Source: Planctomycetota bacterium (GTDB taxonomy: Bacteria > Planctomycetota > J058 > JAJDCQ01). Taken from it: a stretch of 64,000 bases of DNA. A program made the translations under genes and the position numbers. Positions 7,123-14,720 of this stretch are shown one piece after another; the stretch's first letter is position 1, and each line of letters opens with the position of its first letter. The stretch is taken from NCBI GenBank assembly GCA_029260755.1, contig JAJDCQ010000037.1:41789-105788 (forward strand). The letters run 5' to 3'. Below the pieces are notes generated by a model, which was not told the DNA's origin, made no database searches, and saw only the letters and a program-made list of their open reading frames with translations.

Positions 7123-8046
7123 ATGAAGACCCTTCCGACCATCATCACGCTCGGCGCGGCCGTCCTGCTCGGGGCATTCCTGAGCCAGACCCCCGCGCAC
7201 GCCGCCGATGCCGTCGTCCTCAAGGACGGCCGCCGCATCGAGGGAACGATGCGAACGCTCGGCAAGGACTGGGTGGAGATCGTTCGCACCTACGGGAGCA
7301 TCAAGATCCACCGGCAGGACATCGCGAAGATCGTCGTCGACGACGAGAGCGCGATCCGCCAGGCGACCCTCGAGACGTCGGCCGACAACGGCGGCGTCCG
7401 TGAGAAGCTGATCCTCGCCGCGCACTACCAGCGCGAGGGCCGGGGCGACCTGGCGAGAGCGACCTACAAGGCGATCCTCGCCGACGACCCGGACAACGAG
7501 CAGGCTCGTCACGAGCTGGGCTACAAGAAGGTCAGCGGCATCTGGATGACCGAGGAGGAGGCGAACCTCGCCCTCGGCCTCGTGCCCTACAAGGGCCGCT
7601 GGGTGAAGCCCGACGAGCGCGAGATGCTGATCAAGGCCGAGCTCGCCGCCGCCGAGGCCGCTCGCAAGGACCAGGAAGACAAGATCGCCGCCCGCCGCGC
7701 CCGTCGTGAGGAGAAGCGCGAGCGCGAGCGCGCCCGGCGCGAGTACCTCTCGTGGCGTCCGCAGACCGCGTATGCGCCTCGCTACGACGACTACCGCCGC
7801 GGCGGCTACGGATACGGCAGCTACAACGGCGGCGGCTACTACGGCCACGGCCGCTACAGCGTTCGCCGCCACCTCTACCCCTTCGGCTACGGCTACGGCG
7901 GCTACCTCGGTCGCCACTGCCTGCCGCAGAACAACAACCTCTTCAAGGGGTATGGTCACCGGGGCTTTCGCCACAACGGCGGCGTTCGCATCTCGGGCGC
8001 CTACACGGGGAAGAACTTCGGCGTGAAGTTCTCGGTCAACCCGTAG
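7123..8046 (+). CDS. Secreted LKDGR/TPR-like protein with Gly/Tyr-rich tail
   Basis: A 307-aa predicted exported protein. The signal peptide (residues 1-28) ends SQTPAHAAD. An 'VVLKDGRRIEGTM' module at about 30-75 is similar to the N-terminus of the divergent gene at 5887. A TPR-like segment (LILAAHYQREGRGDLARATY) covers about 90-125, followed by 'GIWMTEEE' and 'GRWVKPDE' motifs and a charged Arg/Glu helix at about 180-210. The last 90 residues are rich in Gly, Tyr, Arg and His (GGYGYGSYNGGGYYGHGR). The ATG at 7123 follows GGAGG at 7113-7117; a strong promoter lies at 7021-7050 and a terminator at 8073. The low-complexity tail suggests surface or matrix interaction, but function is unknown. 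Confidence 0.78.
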   Translation: MKTLPTIITLGAAVLLGAFLSQTPAHAADAVVLKDGRRIEGTMRTLGKDWVEIVRTYGSIKIHRQDIAKIVVDDESAIRQATLETSADNGGVREKLILAAHYQREGRGDLARATYKAILADDPDNEQARHELGYKKVSGIWMTEEEANLALGLVPYKGRWVKPDEREMLIKAELAAAEAARKDQEDKIAARRARREEKRERERARREYLSWRPQTAYAPRYDDYRRGGYGYGSYNGGGYYGHGRYSVRRHLYPFGYGYGGYLGRHCLPQNNNLFKGYGHRGFRHNGGVRISGAYTGKNFGVKFSVNP

Positions 8047-8072
8047 CGATCGGATCGCCGACCGCTGCTCCG

Positions 8073-8099
8073 ACGCCCCGCTCGGTCGAGCGGGGCGTT
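8073..8099 (+). terminator. Terminator-like hairpin after the gene at 7123
   Basis: An 11-bp perfect stem, ACGCCCCGCTC (8073-8083) with GAGCGGGGCGT (8088-8098), closes a GGTC loop and ends in TT. It lies 26 nt past the stop codon and only 6 nt before the presumed start of the glycosyltransferase gene. Confidence 0.65.
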
Positions 8100-8104
8100 C
8101 GTCA

Positions 8105-9055
8105 TTGAGCACGTCTCGCGTGCCGCACGCCCTCGCCGACGCCGCGCCGATCCACGAGGTCGCCCACGAGGACGGCGACCCGTCGTTCGTCGTCGTGGTG
8201 CCGAGCATCCGCGGCCGACCCGCCGCGCTGATCGCCGACCTGGCCGGGCAGACTCGACGTCCGGGCAGGGTCCTCGTCGTCGAGGGGGTGGCGCCGAACG
8301 GGCGGGCCCGCAACGTCGGCGTCGCGGCGGCCCGCGACGATCGCGTGGCGACGATCGTGTTCGTCGACGATGACGCCCGCCTCGACCACGAGCGCGTCCT
8401 CGAGCGGCTGCTGGAGCCGTTCGAGCTCCCCGGCAACGAGCGCCTCGCGGTCGTGGGCGGAGCGAAGCTCCTCCCCGACGGCGCGTCGGCCTTCTCGCGG
8501 CGCGTCGCGGCCGAGGTGCCGCGCGCGGTCTGCGCCGAGCCCGAGCGCCCGACCGAGACCAACCCCGGCCTCCGAGGAGCCGCGCTCTCGGAGGTGACGA
8601 CGACCTGCTGCGCGATCCGGCTCGAGGCGCTCGAGGCCGTCTCCGGCTTCGACGAGCAGCTCGTGCGCGGCGTGGACACCGATGCGTTCTACAGGCTCCG
8701 TCGCGCCGGCTGGGACTTCCTCCTCGTCCCGGGAGCGGCCGCGCGCCATCCCGTTCCGGAGAGCCTCGGCGAGCTCTTCCGGCTCTGGCGGGCGCGGGGA
8801 GAGGGGCACGCGGCCGAGGCGAGGCGCTGGCCCGAGCGCCGGCTCGGACCGCCGATCGAGGGAGCCGCCGCGGCGTGGGCCTACCTCGGCCTGCGCGCGT
8901 TCGCGCTTCCGGCCCACATGCTGATGCCGGTCACCCGCTTCGGCCGCGGCGGACGCCCCCGCGTCGCCCTCGGCTTCCGGCCGCTCGCGGCGATCGCCTC
9001 GTTCGCGGCGGCCTGCGGCTACACGGCGAAGGCGCGCGGCGGTCGAGGTCGCTGA
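8105..9055 (+). CDS. Family 2 glycosyltransferase
   Basis: A protein of about 316 aa with a GT-A fold glycosyltransferase pattern. It has a short N-terminal extension, 'PSFVVVVPSIRGRP' as the first strand, 'GRARNVGVAAARDD' as the nucleotide-contact helix and 'IVFVDDDARLD' (about 87-97) as the DxD metal-binding motif. Farther on are 'TTCCAIRLEALEAVSGFDE' and 'GVDTDAFYRLRRAGW' as the acceptor/catalytic region. GT2 enzymes transfer sugars from nucleotide sugars; the acceptor cannot be deduced. Hydrophobic stretches near the C-terminus (about 255-305) suggest membrane association. The start is uncertain: TTG at 8105 gives the longest frame, and GTG at 8120 is an alternative; neither has a clear RBS. 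Confidence 0.78.
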   Translation: MSTSRVPHALADAAPIHEVAHEDGDPSFVVVVPSIRGRPAALIADLAGQTRRPGRVLVVEGVAPNGRARNVGVAAARDDRVATIVFVDDDARLDHERVLERLLEPFELPGNERLAVVGGAKLLPDGASAFSRRVAAEVPRAVCAEPERPTETNPGLRGAALSEVTTTCCAIRLEALEAVSGFDEQLVRGVDTDAFYRLRRAGWDFLLVPGAAARHPVPESLGELFRLWRARGEGHAAEARRWPERRLGPPIEGAAAAWAYLGLRAFALPAHMLMPVTRFGRGGRPRVALGFRPLAAIASFAAACGYTAKARGGRGR

Positions 9056-9239
9056 CGTCTCCTCCGCCCTTCGCGGCGCACGGGCCGTCGGGCCGTCTCG
9101 AGATTTCTTGAGACGAGCCGCCGCCCAGCCCGAATCCCCTCGTGAGCGCCGCGGCCGGAGCGAGCGAGGCGCTTGCGCCGACGGCCGAACGGTGCTCAGA
9201 TCCGGGTCCGAGCTTCGCCCGCGGACGAGGAGATGAACC

Positions 9240-10292
9240 ATGAGCGTGACCGCCGTCGTCGGCACCCAGAAGGGCGCCTTCGTCCTCCGAGGTGATGCCG
9301 ATCGCGAGCGCTGGACGGTGTCCGGCCCGCTCTTCAAGGGCTGGAAGGTGACGGCCGCCCTGAAGACGGCGGCCGGCAAGGTCATCCTCGCCACCGCGAG
9401 CGACGTCTACGGCGCCGCCCTCCACCAGGCGGACTCGGTCGACGGCAAGTTCACCCAGATCGCGGACGGGCCGCGCTACGAGGACGGCGGGCCGCGGAAG
9501 CTCGAGCAGATCTGGCGGATCGCCGAGAGTGGAGGCCGGCTCTGGTGCGGCGTCGCCGAGGCGGGCCTCTTCACGAGCGACGACGCCGGCGCGAGCTGGC
9601 AACCGGTCCCGGGGCTGAACGACCACCCGACCGGGGCCGCGTGGCAGCCCGGCGCGGGCGGGCTGTGCCTCCACAGCCTCGTGTTCGACCCCGCGAACGA
9701 CCGGCGCGTGTGGTGCGGGATCTCGGCCGTCGGCGTCTTCCGGTCCGACGACGCCGGCGAGACGTGGACGCCGAAGAACGAGGGCGTCCCCATCATCATC
9801 GAGGACGAGTCCCACAAGGACGTCGGCTTCTGCGTCCACGCCCTCGCGCCCGACCCCGACGACGCGAACCGGATCTGGCGCCAGGACCACCTCGGCATGT
9901 TCCGGACGACCGACGGCGGCGAGCGCTGGGAGCGGATCGAGAACGGCCTCTCGAGCGGCTTCGGCTTCCCCCTCGCGATCGATCGAGCGACCAAGACCCT
10001 GTTCGCCGTGCCGCTCGAGAGCGACGAGTATCGCGTCCCGCCCGGCGGGAAGCTGCGCGTCTACCGGAGCCGTGACGGCGGCGACTCGTGGCAGGCGTGC
10101 GGCGCCGGCCTCCCCGACATCGGCTGGACCGGCGTGCTCCGACGCGCCGTCGCCGCCGACCAGCGCGACCCCGGCGGCGTCATCTTCGGCACCACCTCGG
10201 GAAGCCTCCACGCGAGCCGCGACCTCGGCGACTCGTGGACGACGATCGAGGCCACCCTGCCGCGCATCCTCTTCGTCGAGGCCATCGACTGA
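9240..10292 (+). CDS. BNR/sortilin-type beta-propeller protein (exo-alpha-sialidase-like)
   Basis: A 350-aa cytoplasmic-looking protein (no signal peptide) made of repeats of the BNR/Asp-box type. Examples are 'LFTSDDAGASWQPVP', 'VFRSDDAGETWTPKN', 'MFRTTDGGERWERIE', 'YRSRDGGDSWQACG' and 'LHASRDLGDSWTTIE', each with the S-x-D-x-G-x-x-W signature. Such repeats build sialidase or VPS10-like propellers, but no sialidase catalytic Arg/Glu set is evident, so an enzymatic role is not supported. The ATG at 9240 has GAGGAG at 9227-9232. Its stop codon TGA overlaps the ATG of a MoaD/ThiS-like gene by one base, implying translational coupling and a shared job. Confidence 0.82.
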   Translation: MSVTAVVGTQKGAFVLRGDADRERWTVSGPLFKGWKVTAALKTAAGKVILATASDVYGAALHQADSVDGKFTQIADGPRYEDGGPRKLEQIWRIAESGGRLWCGVAEAGLFTSDDAGASWQPVPGLNDHPTGAAWQPGAGGLCLHSLVFDPANDRRVWCGISAVGVFRSDDAGETWTPKNEGVPIIIEDESHKDVGFCVHALAPDPDDANRIWRQDHLGMFRTTDGGERWERIENGLSSGFGFPLAIDRATKTLFAVPLESDEYRVPPGGKLRVYRSRDGGDSWQACGAGLPDIGWTGVLRRAVAADQRDPGGVIFGTTSGSLHASRDLGDSWTTIEATLPRILFVEAID

Positions 10293-10570
10293 TGGCGACC
10301 GTCACGGTGGAGCTGCCGAGCCTGCTGGCGCCGATCGTCGACGGAGCCCGGAGCATCGCCCTCGAGGCCGACACCCTCCGCGGCGCCCTCGACGGGCTGC
10401 TCGAGCGCCACCCCGAGCTCGGCGTCCACCTCTTCGACGAGTCGGGCGGCTTCCGCCAGCACGTCCTCTGCTTCCACAACGAGACGATGACCCGCTGGAT
10501 GAAGTCGCTCGAGGTGCCGGTCGGCGACGGCGACGTGATCCGGATCCACCAGGCCGTCTCGGGCGGCTGA
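10292..10570 (+). CDS. MoaD/ThiS-family small sulfur-carrier protein
   Basis: A 92-aa protein with the beta-grasp pattern of MoaD/ThiS: 'VTVELPSLLAPI' strand, 'LEADTLRGALDGLLERHPEL' helix, then 'VPVGDGDVIRIHQAVSGG'. The chain ends exactly in Gly-Gly, which is the site of adenylation and thiocarboxylation in this family. Sulfur is normally delivered to molybdopterin, thiamine or other acceptors after activation by a MoeB/ThiF E1-like enzyme; no such enzyme or cofactor-synthesis gene is in the window. The ATG overlaps the stop of the BNR-repeat gene (10290-10292). A REP-like palindrome begins 10 nt after the stop. Confidence 0.88.
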   Translation: MATVTVELPSLLAPIVDGARSIALEADTLRGALDGLLERHPELGVHLFDESGGFRQHVLCFHNETMTRWMKSLEVPVGDGDVIRIHQAVSGG

Positions 10571-10580
10571 TGCGAAGATC

Positions 10581-10707
10581 CGCTAGTGTGATTCCAGGGG
10601 TCAGGTCCAGGATTCACACCAAAGGGGCCAGGTCACACCAGCGGCACAGGGCTGCTGCGACCGATTCGCTAGTGTGATTCCTGGACCTGACCCCTCGAAT
10701 CACACCA
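10581..10707. repeat. REP-like palindromic element with GGGGTCAGGTCC core
   Basis: Two arms of about 37-40 nt (10581-10620 and 10668-10706) are near-perfect inverted copies: GTGTGATTCCAGGGGTCAGG and onward against the reverse complement of 10671-10706, with two mismatches. Each arm is itself bounded by GTGTGATT/AATCACAC-like inverted ends. The core AGGGGTCAGGTCCAG recurs exactly in the palindrome at 29127-29220. This form is typical of extragenic palindromes mobilised by REP-associated tyrosine transposases; no such gene is in the window. Confidence 0.75.
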
Positions 10708-10775
10708 GAGGGCCGGGCGCTCTTCGCGACATCTCCGGGTCCTCCGTGTCCCGCGTATCCTGACACTCCGAGACC

Positions 10776-12695
10776 ATGCTCGAGAACCCCGCCGTCTCCG
10801 TCACCCTCGCGATCGCCGCGCTCGCCCTCGGACCGGTCCTCGCGGCCGTGTCGCAGAAGCGGCCGGGCCTCCACGCGGCCCTCGACGGGTTCGTCATCGC
10901 GACGGTCGGCGGGCTCTGCCTCTTCCATCTGCTCCCCCACGCGTTCGAGACGCTGGCCGCGTGGGCGATCCCGGTCGCGGTCGGCGGGTTCGTCCTGCCG
11001 TGGATCTTCGAGCGCGGGCTGCACCGGCACACCGAGAGCCGCTTCCTCCTCCTGATCGCGCTGGCCGGGCTGATCGTCCACGCGGCGATCGACGGGGCCG
11101 CCCTCGGCGTCGGCGGCCACGCGGCCGCCGAGCTCGGCTCGCACGGCGACCACCTCCACGGACCGGGCACGAGCCAGAGCCACGGCGCCCTCGCCCTCAC
11201 CCTCGCGATCGTCGTCCACCGCCTGCCGGTCGGGCTGCTCATCTGGGTGACCGTGCGTCCAGCGCTCGGCCGCGCCGCCGCGCTCATCCTCCTCGGCCTC
11301 CTCGGCGTCTTCACCGTCGTCGGCGCGGCGATGAGCCGTCCGGTCCTCGACCTGATGGAGGGCCACCTCGTCGTCGGCGTCCTCGAGGCGCTCCTCGCCG
11401 GCGGGCTCCTCCACGTCGTCCTCGACCACGGTCACCACCCCAGGGGCGGCAACGCCGCCTCGGCGTTCGGCGCCCTGAGCGGCCTCGTCCTCTTCCTCGT
11501 CCTTCCGCTCGAGGCGGCGCCGGTGCTCGCCGGCGCCGGGCTGGCGACGCTCGAGCTGCTCCTCGAGGCGAGCCCCGCCCTGCTGATCGGCTTCGCCGGC
11601 GCCGGCCTCCTCTCGCTCGTCCCCGAGGAGCGGCTCAGCCGCCTCATGACCGGCCGGAACGTCGTCACGAGCGCGCTCCGCGGCGTCATCTTCGGGCTGC
11701 CCCTCCCGATCTGTAGCTGCGGCGTCGTTCCGCTCTACCGCGGTCTCATGCAGAAGGGCGTCCCGGCCGCGGCCGCGATCGCGTTCCTGATCGCGACGCC
11801 CGAGCTCGGCGTCGACGCGCTCGTGATCTCGGTCCCGTTCCTCGGGATCCCGCTGACGATCACCCGCCTCGTCGCGGCGGTCATCCTCGCGATGGTCGCC
11901 GGGATCCTCGCCGGTCTCCTCACCCGGAGCGAGCCCGCGCCGGCGCCGGTGCCCGTCGAGCCGCCGCCGGACTGCTGCGACGACGAGCCCACGGCGGCCG
12001 CTCCAGGGAAGCTGCGCCGCGCGGCCCGTTACGGCTTCGTCGAGAGCGTCGACGACCTGGGTCCGTGGATCCTCGCCGGGATCCTGATCGCCGGCCTCCT
12101 CACCCCGCTCTTCGACCCGGCCTGGTCGCAGAAGATCCCGGCCGGCGCCGACGTCCCGCTCTTCGCGATCCTCGCCGCGCCGGTCTACGTCTGCGCGTCG
12201 GCGGCCACCCCGGTCGCGAGCGTCTTCATCACCAAGGGCATCTCGGCCGGCGCGGTCGTCGCCTTCCTCCTGACCGGCCCCGCCACGAACGTGACCACCT
12301 TCGGCGCGATCCGCGGCCGCCACGGGACGTCGGTCACGACCGCGGTCCTGCTCGGGAACCGCGCGACGACCCGCGCCCTCGGCATCCCGAAAAACGGCCA
12401 CGGCGTCGTCGACGAGGCCGCCGCGGCGGCGACCGCGAGCGACCACCACGACCACGGCCCGCTCCACTGGGCCGCCGCGGGTCTGTTCGGCCTCGTCCTG
12501 CTGGCGTCGTTCTTCCGCCAGGGCGCCCGCGGATTCCTCGCGACGCTCGGCCTCGTTCACGGAGCGGGCGCCCACGGGCACGACGGCCACGACGGGCACG
12601 ACCACGGCGACGAGGGCGCCGCCGACGCGTGCTGCGGCGACGACGACGTCCCGGCCGCGACCGAGGAGACGGCCGAGCTCATCGCGGGAAGCTAG
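10776..12695 (+). CDS. ZIP-like domain fused to CSCG-motif permease (SO_0444/DUF318-type metal efflux)
   Basis: A 639-aa polytopic membrane protein. The N-terminal half (about 1-240) has ZIP/ZupT-like features: metal-binding helices 'GGLCLFHLLPHAFE' and 'LIVHAAIDGAAL', a His-rich loop (HGDHLHG) and 'IVVHRLPVGLL'. The second half (about 250-545) carries the permease signature PICSCGVVPLYRGL with Cys313 and Cys315, 'FLIATPELGVDAL' and the repeated partner 'GPATNVTTFGAIRG', characteristic of the DUF318 permease group that includes SO_0444-type Cu/Zn exporters and ArsP. A soluble CC motif (DCCDDE) and a C-terminal tail rich in His and Cys (GHDGHDGHDHGD, DACCGDD) probably bind metal. A single chain with importer-like and exporter-like halves is unusual. 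TATCCT at 10756-10761 is a possible -10 box. Confidence 0.85.
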   Translation: MLENPAVSVTLAIAALALGPVLAAVSQKRPGLHAALDGFVIATVGGLCLFHLLPHAFETLAAWAIPVAVGGFVLPWIFERGLHRHTESRFLLLIALAGLIVHAAIDGAALGVGGHAAAELGSHGDHLHGPGTSQSHGALALTLAIVVHRLPVGLLIWVTVRPALGRAAALILLGLLGVFTVVGAAMSRPVLDLMEGHLVVGVLEALLAGGLLHVVLDHGHHPRGGNAASAFGALSGLVLFLVLPLEAAPVLAGAGLATLELLLEASPALLIGFAGAGLLSLVPEERLSRLMTGRNVVTSALRGVIFGLPLPICSCGVVPLYRGLMQKGVPAAAAIAFLIATPELGVDALVISVPFLGIPLTITRLVAAVILAMVAGILAGLLTRSEPAPAPVPVEPPPDCCDDEPTAAAPGKLRRAARYGFVESVDDLGPWILAGILIAGLLTPLFDPAWSQKIPAGADVPLFAILAAPVYVCASAATPVASVFITKGISAGAVVAFLLTGPATNVTTFGAIRGRHGTSVTTAVLLGNRATTRALGIPKNGHGVVDEAAAAATASDHHDHGPLHWAAAGLFGLVLLASFFRQGARGFLATLGLVHGAGAHGHDGHDGHDHGDEGAADACCGDDDVPAATEETAELIAGS

Positions 12696-12707
12696 CCGCC
12701 CTCGGCG

Positions 12708-14621
12708 TCAGTCGAGCCCGATCTCCCCGCGGCCCTTCTCGGCCCACCACCACTCGATCTTGATGATCTGCGCGGCGCGGGCGCGGCGACTGCGGGCGGG
12801 CTTCGCGAACGGTAGCCCGGTCAGCCGCTTCAGGGCGGCGACCGCGTCGGGCAGCAGACGCCCTCCGTCCCACCGGAGCGCCTCGACGAGCATGCGCACG
12901 CCGCGTTCGTCGCTGAGCTCCGCGAACAGGCGGAAGACTCTCCGTCGCCGGGAACCGCTCGTTCGAAGGAGCACCCCTTCGACCTCCCGCGCCACCTCGG
13001 CGCGCAGCGCCGGCTCGAGGTCGCGGAGGCGGTCGCCCACGTCGTCGAGGCGACCCGCGGGCGCGCTCTCGAGCGCGGCCAGGAGCGTCCCGATGACCGA
13101 CTCGACCGACTCGGGCGCCACGTCGGTCGAGGTGAGGACGGCGAGGAGACCGCGGGACCGGAGCAACCGCTCGACGCCATCGGGACCCATCGCGACCGCG
13201 ACCCGATCGAACACGTCGGTGAGCCGCCCGAGCAGCTCGGGGTCGCGCGGGACGCCGTCGTCCCGGAGCGCGCGATCGAGCTCGGCCTCGATCGCGTCCG
13301 CGACCGCCGCCGCATCGAACGCGACGAGCGCGCCGACGCGACCGTCCTCGCCGCCGTCCTCGCCGGGGTCGGCTGCCAGACCCGCGACCAGCAGTCGGGC
13401 GATCTCGAGCTGCTCCTCCCGACGGAGGTAGGGCCGCGAACGATCTCGGAAGCTCGAGTCCTCGACGAGACGCCTGGCGAGGTCGTGGCGGCCCTCGTCG
13501 GTCTCGAGGAGGAAGTCGACCACCGCGGCGAGCGGCGGACCGCTCCGGGCGAGCGTCTCCGCCCGGAAGTCCGGATCCTCGAGGCGCGCCGCGATGAGGC
13601 GCGAGATCTCGGTCTCCCGATTCTTCCGGGCGAGGGCGAAGCACCGGTCCACGAACGCGCCGTCCGAGAACCGCTCAGCCACCCGTCGCTCGATCTCGTC
13701 GGGGTCGGCCTCGTCGATGTGGTCGAGGGCGTGGAGCAGGAGGGCGTCGTGGAGAGCCTCGCCGGCGGTGCCTCGGTGCGCGCCGTGACGGTAGGCGACG
13801 CGGATCGCGGACTGGTAGGTCCGGCAGCCCTGACGGACGATCTGCACGGGCAGGTCGGTCACGTACTCCTGAAGGACCCCTTCCCAGATGTCGGGGTAGA
13901 CGGTCTCGAGCGGCGCGAGCGGCCGCTTCGCGAGCACCTGCGACACGCGCTGCGAGAGCCACGTCGCCGGATGCCACGAAGGCCTGGCCCCGGCCTGGGC
14001 TCGCGCGGTCTGGGCCGCCCGGATCAGCTCTCGCCGCACCGACGCCTCGGCCCCCGAGGTGCTCCCGGCGAGCTCGACGCCGAACTCGAGCTGCTGGAGC
14101 ACCTCGCCGGCGCTGGCGTTGCCGGCGATCGCGTGGATCACCTCGCCCTCGGGCGTGCAGAGGTAGCTCGCGACGTTTCCGCCGACCCGCCCCACGACGG
14201 GGCCGCCCTCGACGCGGGTGAGGGCGGCGAAGGTGCCGACCCGCCGCCACGTGCAGACGAACCCGTCGCCCAGGATCCGGGCGACCCTGGCGTTCTTGAG
14301 CGCTCCGACCCGGAACGCGCGTGCGTTGTTTCAGGTGCGGCCGTCGTCGGGGAAGTCGCCCGCGAGATGCAGGACGAAGAGGAGCTTGCCCTCCTCCCGG
14401 GCTCGGCGGGCCGCCTCGGCCTCGTCGGCCCACCAGTCGATCAGCGTTCCGTGGCGACTCGGGGTGGGGCAGGCGGCGGGCGCCGCGTGCTCGGGGCACG
14501 CCTCGTCGGAGCCGGCGGACGCGGGCGTCGAAGACCCGGCGAGGATGAGCGTGAGCGCCGCGGCGAGGGCGATCGGTCGGATCGGACCATCCCCGGCGCG
14601 GAGCAGCGTGCGCGTGTACAT
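12708..14621 (-). CDS. Candidate selenoprotein: thioredoxin-like domain with in-frame UGA, helical-repeat C-terminus
   Basis: The frame from ATG 14621 to the stop at 12708 is continuous except for one UGA (14333-14331) at codon 97; read through, it gives 637 aa. Residues 1-36 are a signal peptide (ALAAALTLILAGSSTPASA), followed by two Cys. Residues 70-190 look thioredoxin-like: strand KLLFVLHLAGDF, then DDGRT-UGA-NNARAFR where the redox site is expected, helix, strand GDGFVCTW, and GGNVASYLCTPEGEVIHAIA. The rest (about 200-637) is alpha-helical and HEAT-like. Third-codon GC is as high before, across and after the UGA, and no frameshift is needed. A SECIS-like hairpin follows (14320-14300). 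The RBS region is AGAGGGG before 14621. The alternatives are a nonsense mutation or two separate proteins with the second starting at GTG 14195. Confidence 0.68.
14300..14320 (-). promoter_or_regulatory. Putative bacterial SECIS hairpin after the in-frame UGA
   Basis: Reading the minus strand, bases 11-31 after the UGA are GCGCGTTCCGGGTCGGAGCG plus C. GCGC pairs with GCGC and TCC pairs with GGA, leaving a GT bulge and a five-base loop GGGTC whose first G is 20 nt after the UGA. Bacterial SECIS elements have a short stem, a G at the start of the apical loop and a UGA-to-loop distance of about 16-37 nt; the E. coli fdhF element likewise has a bulged U and a GGUC-type loop. The fit is by eye. 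Confidence 0.55.
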
Positions 14622-14720
14622 ACGACCCCTCTCTCTCTCGGCCGGCCGGGCGAACCCGGACCGGACTCTGGAAGCGGAGTCGGACCCAAGAGATGACACG
14701 CTCGACCGGCGCGCGCGGTT

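Noticed and set aside
9240..10292. Functional sialidase
   Set aside because: Only Asp-box (BNR) repeats are visible; the Arg triad, Tyr/Glu pair and signal peptide of sialidases are not.
14195..14333. Two separate genes instead of one UGA-containing gene
   Set aside because: The 46 codons between the UGA and the next possible start (GTG 14195) have full coding character in the same frame and form part of the thioredoxin-like fold, and no RBS precedes GTG 14195. It remains the main alternative.
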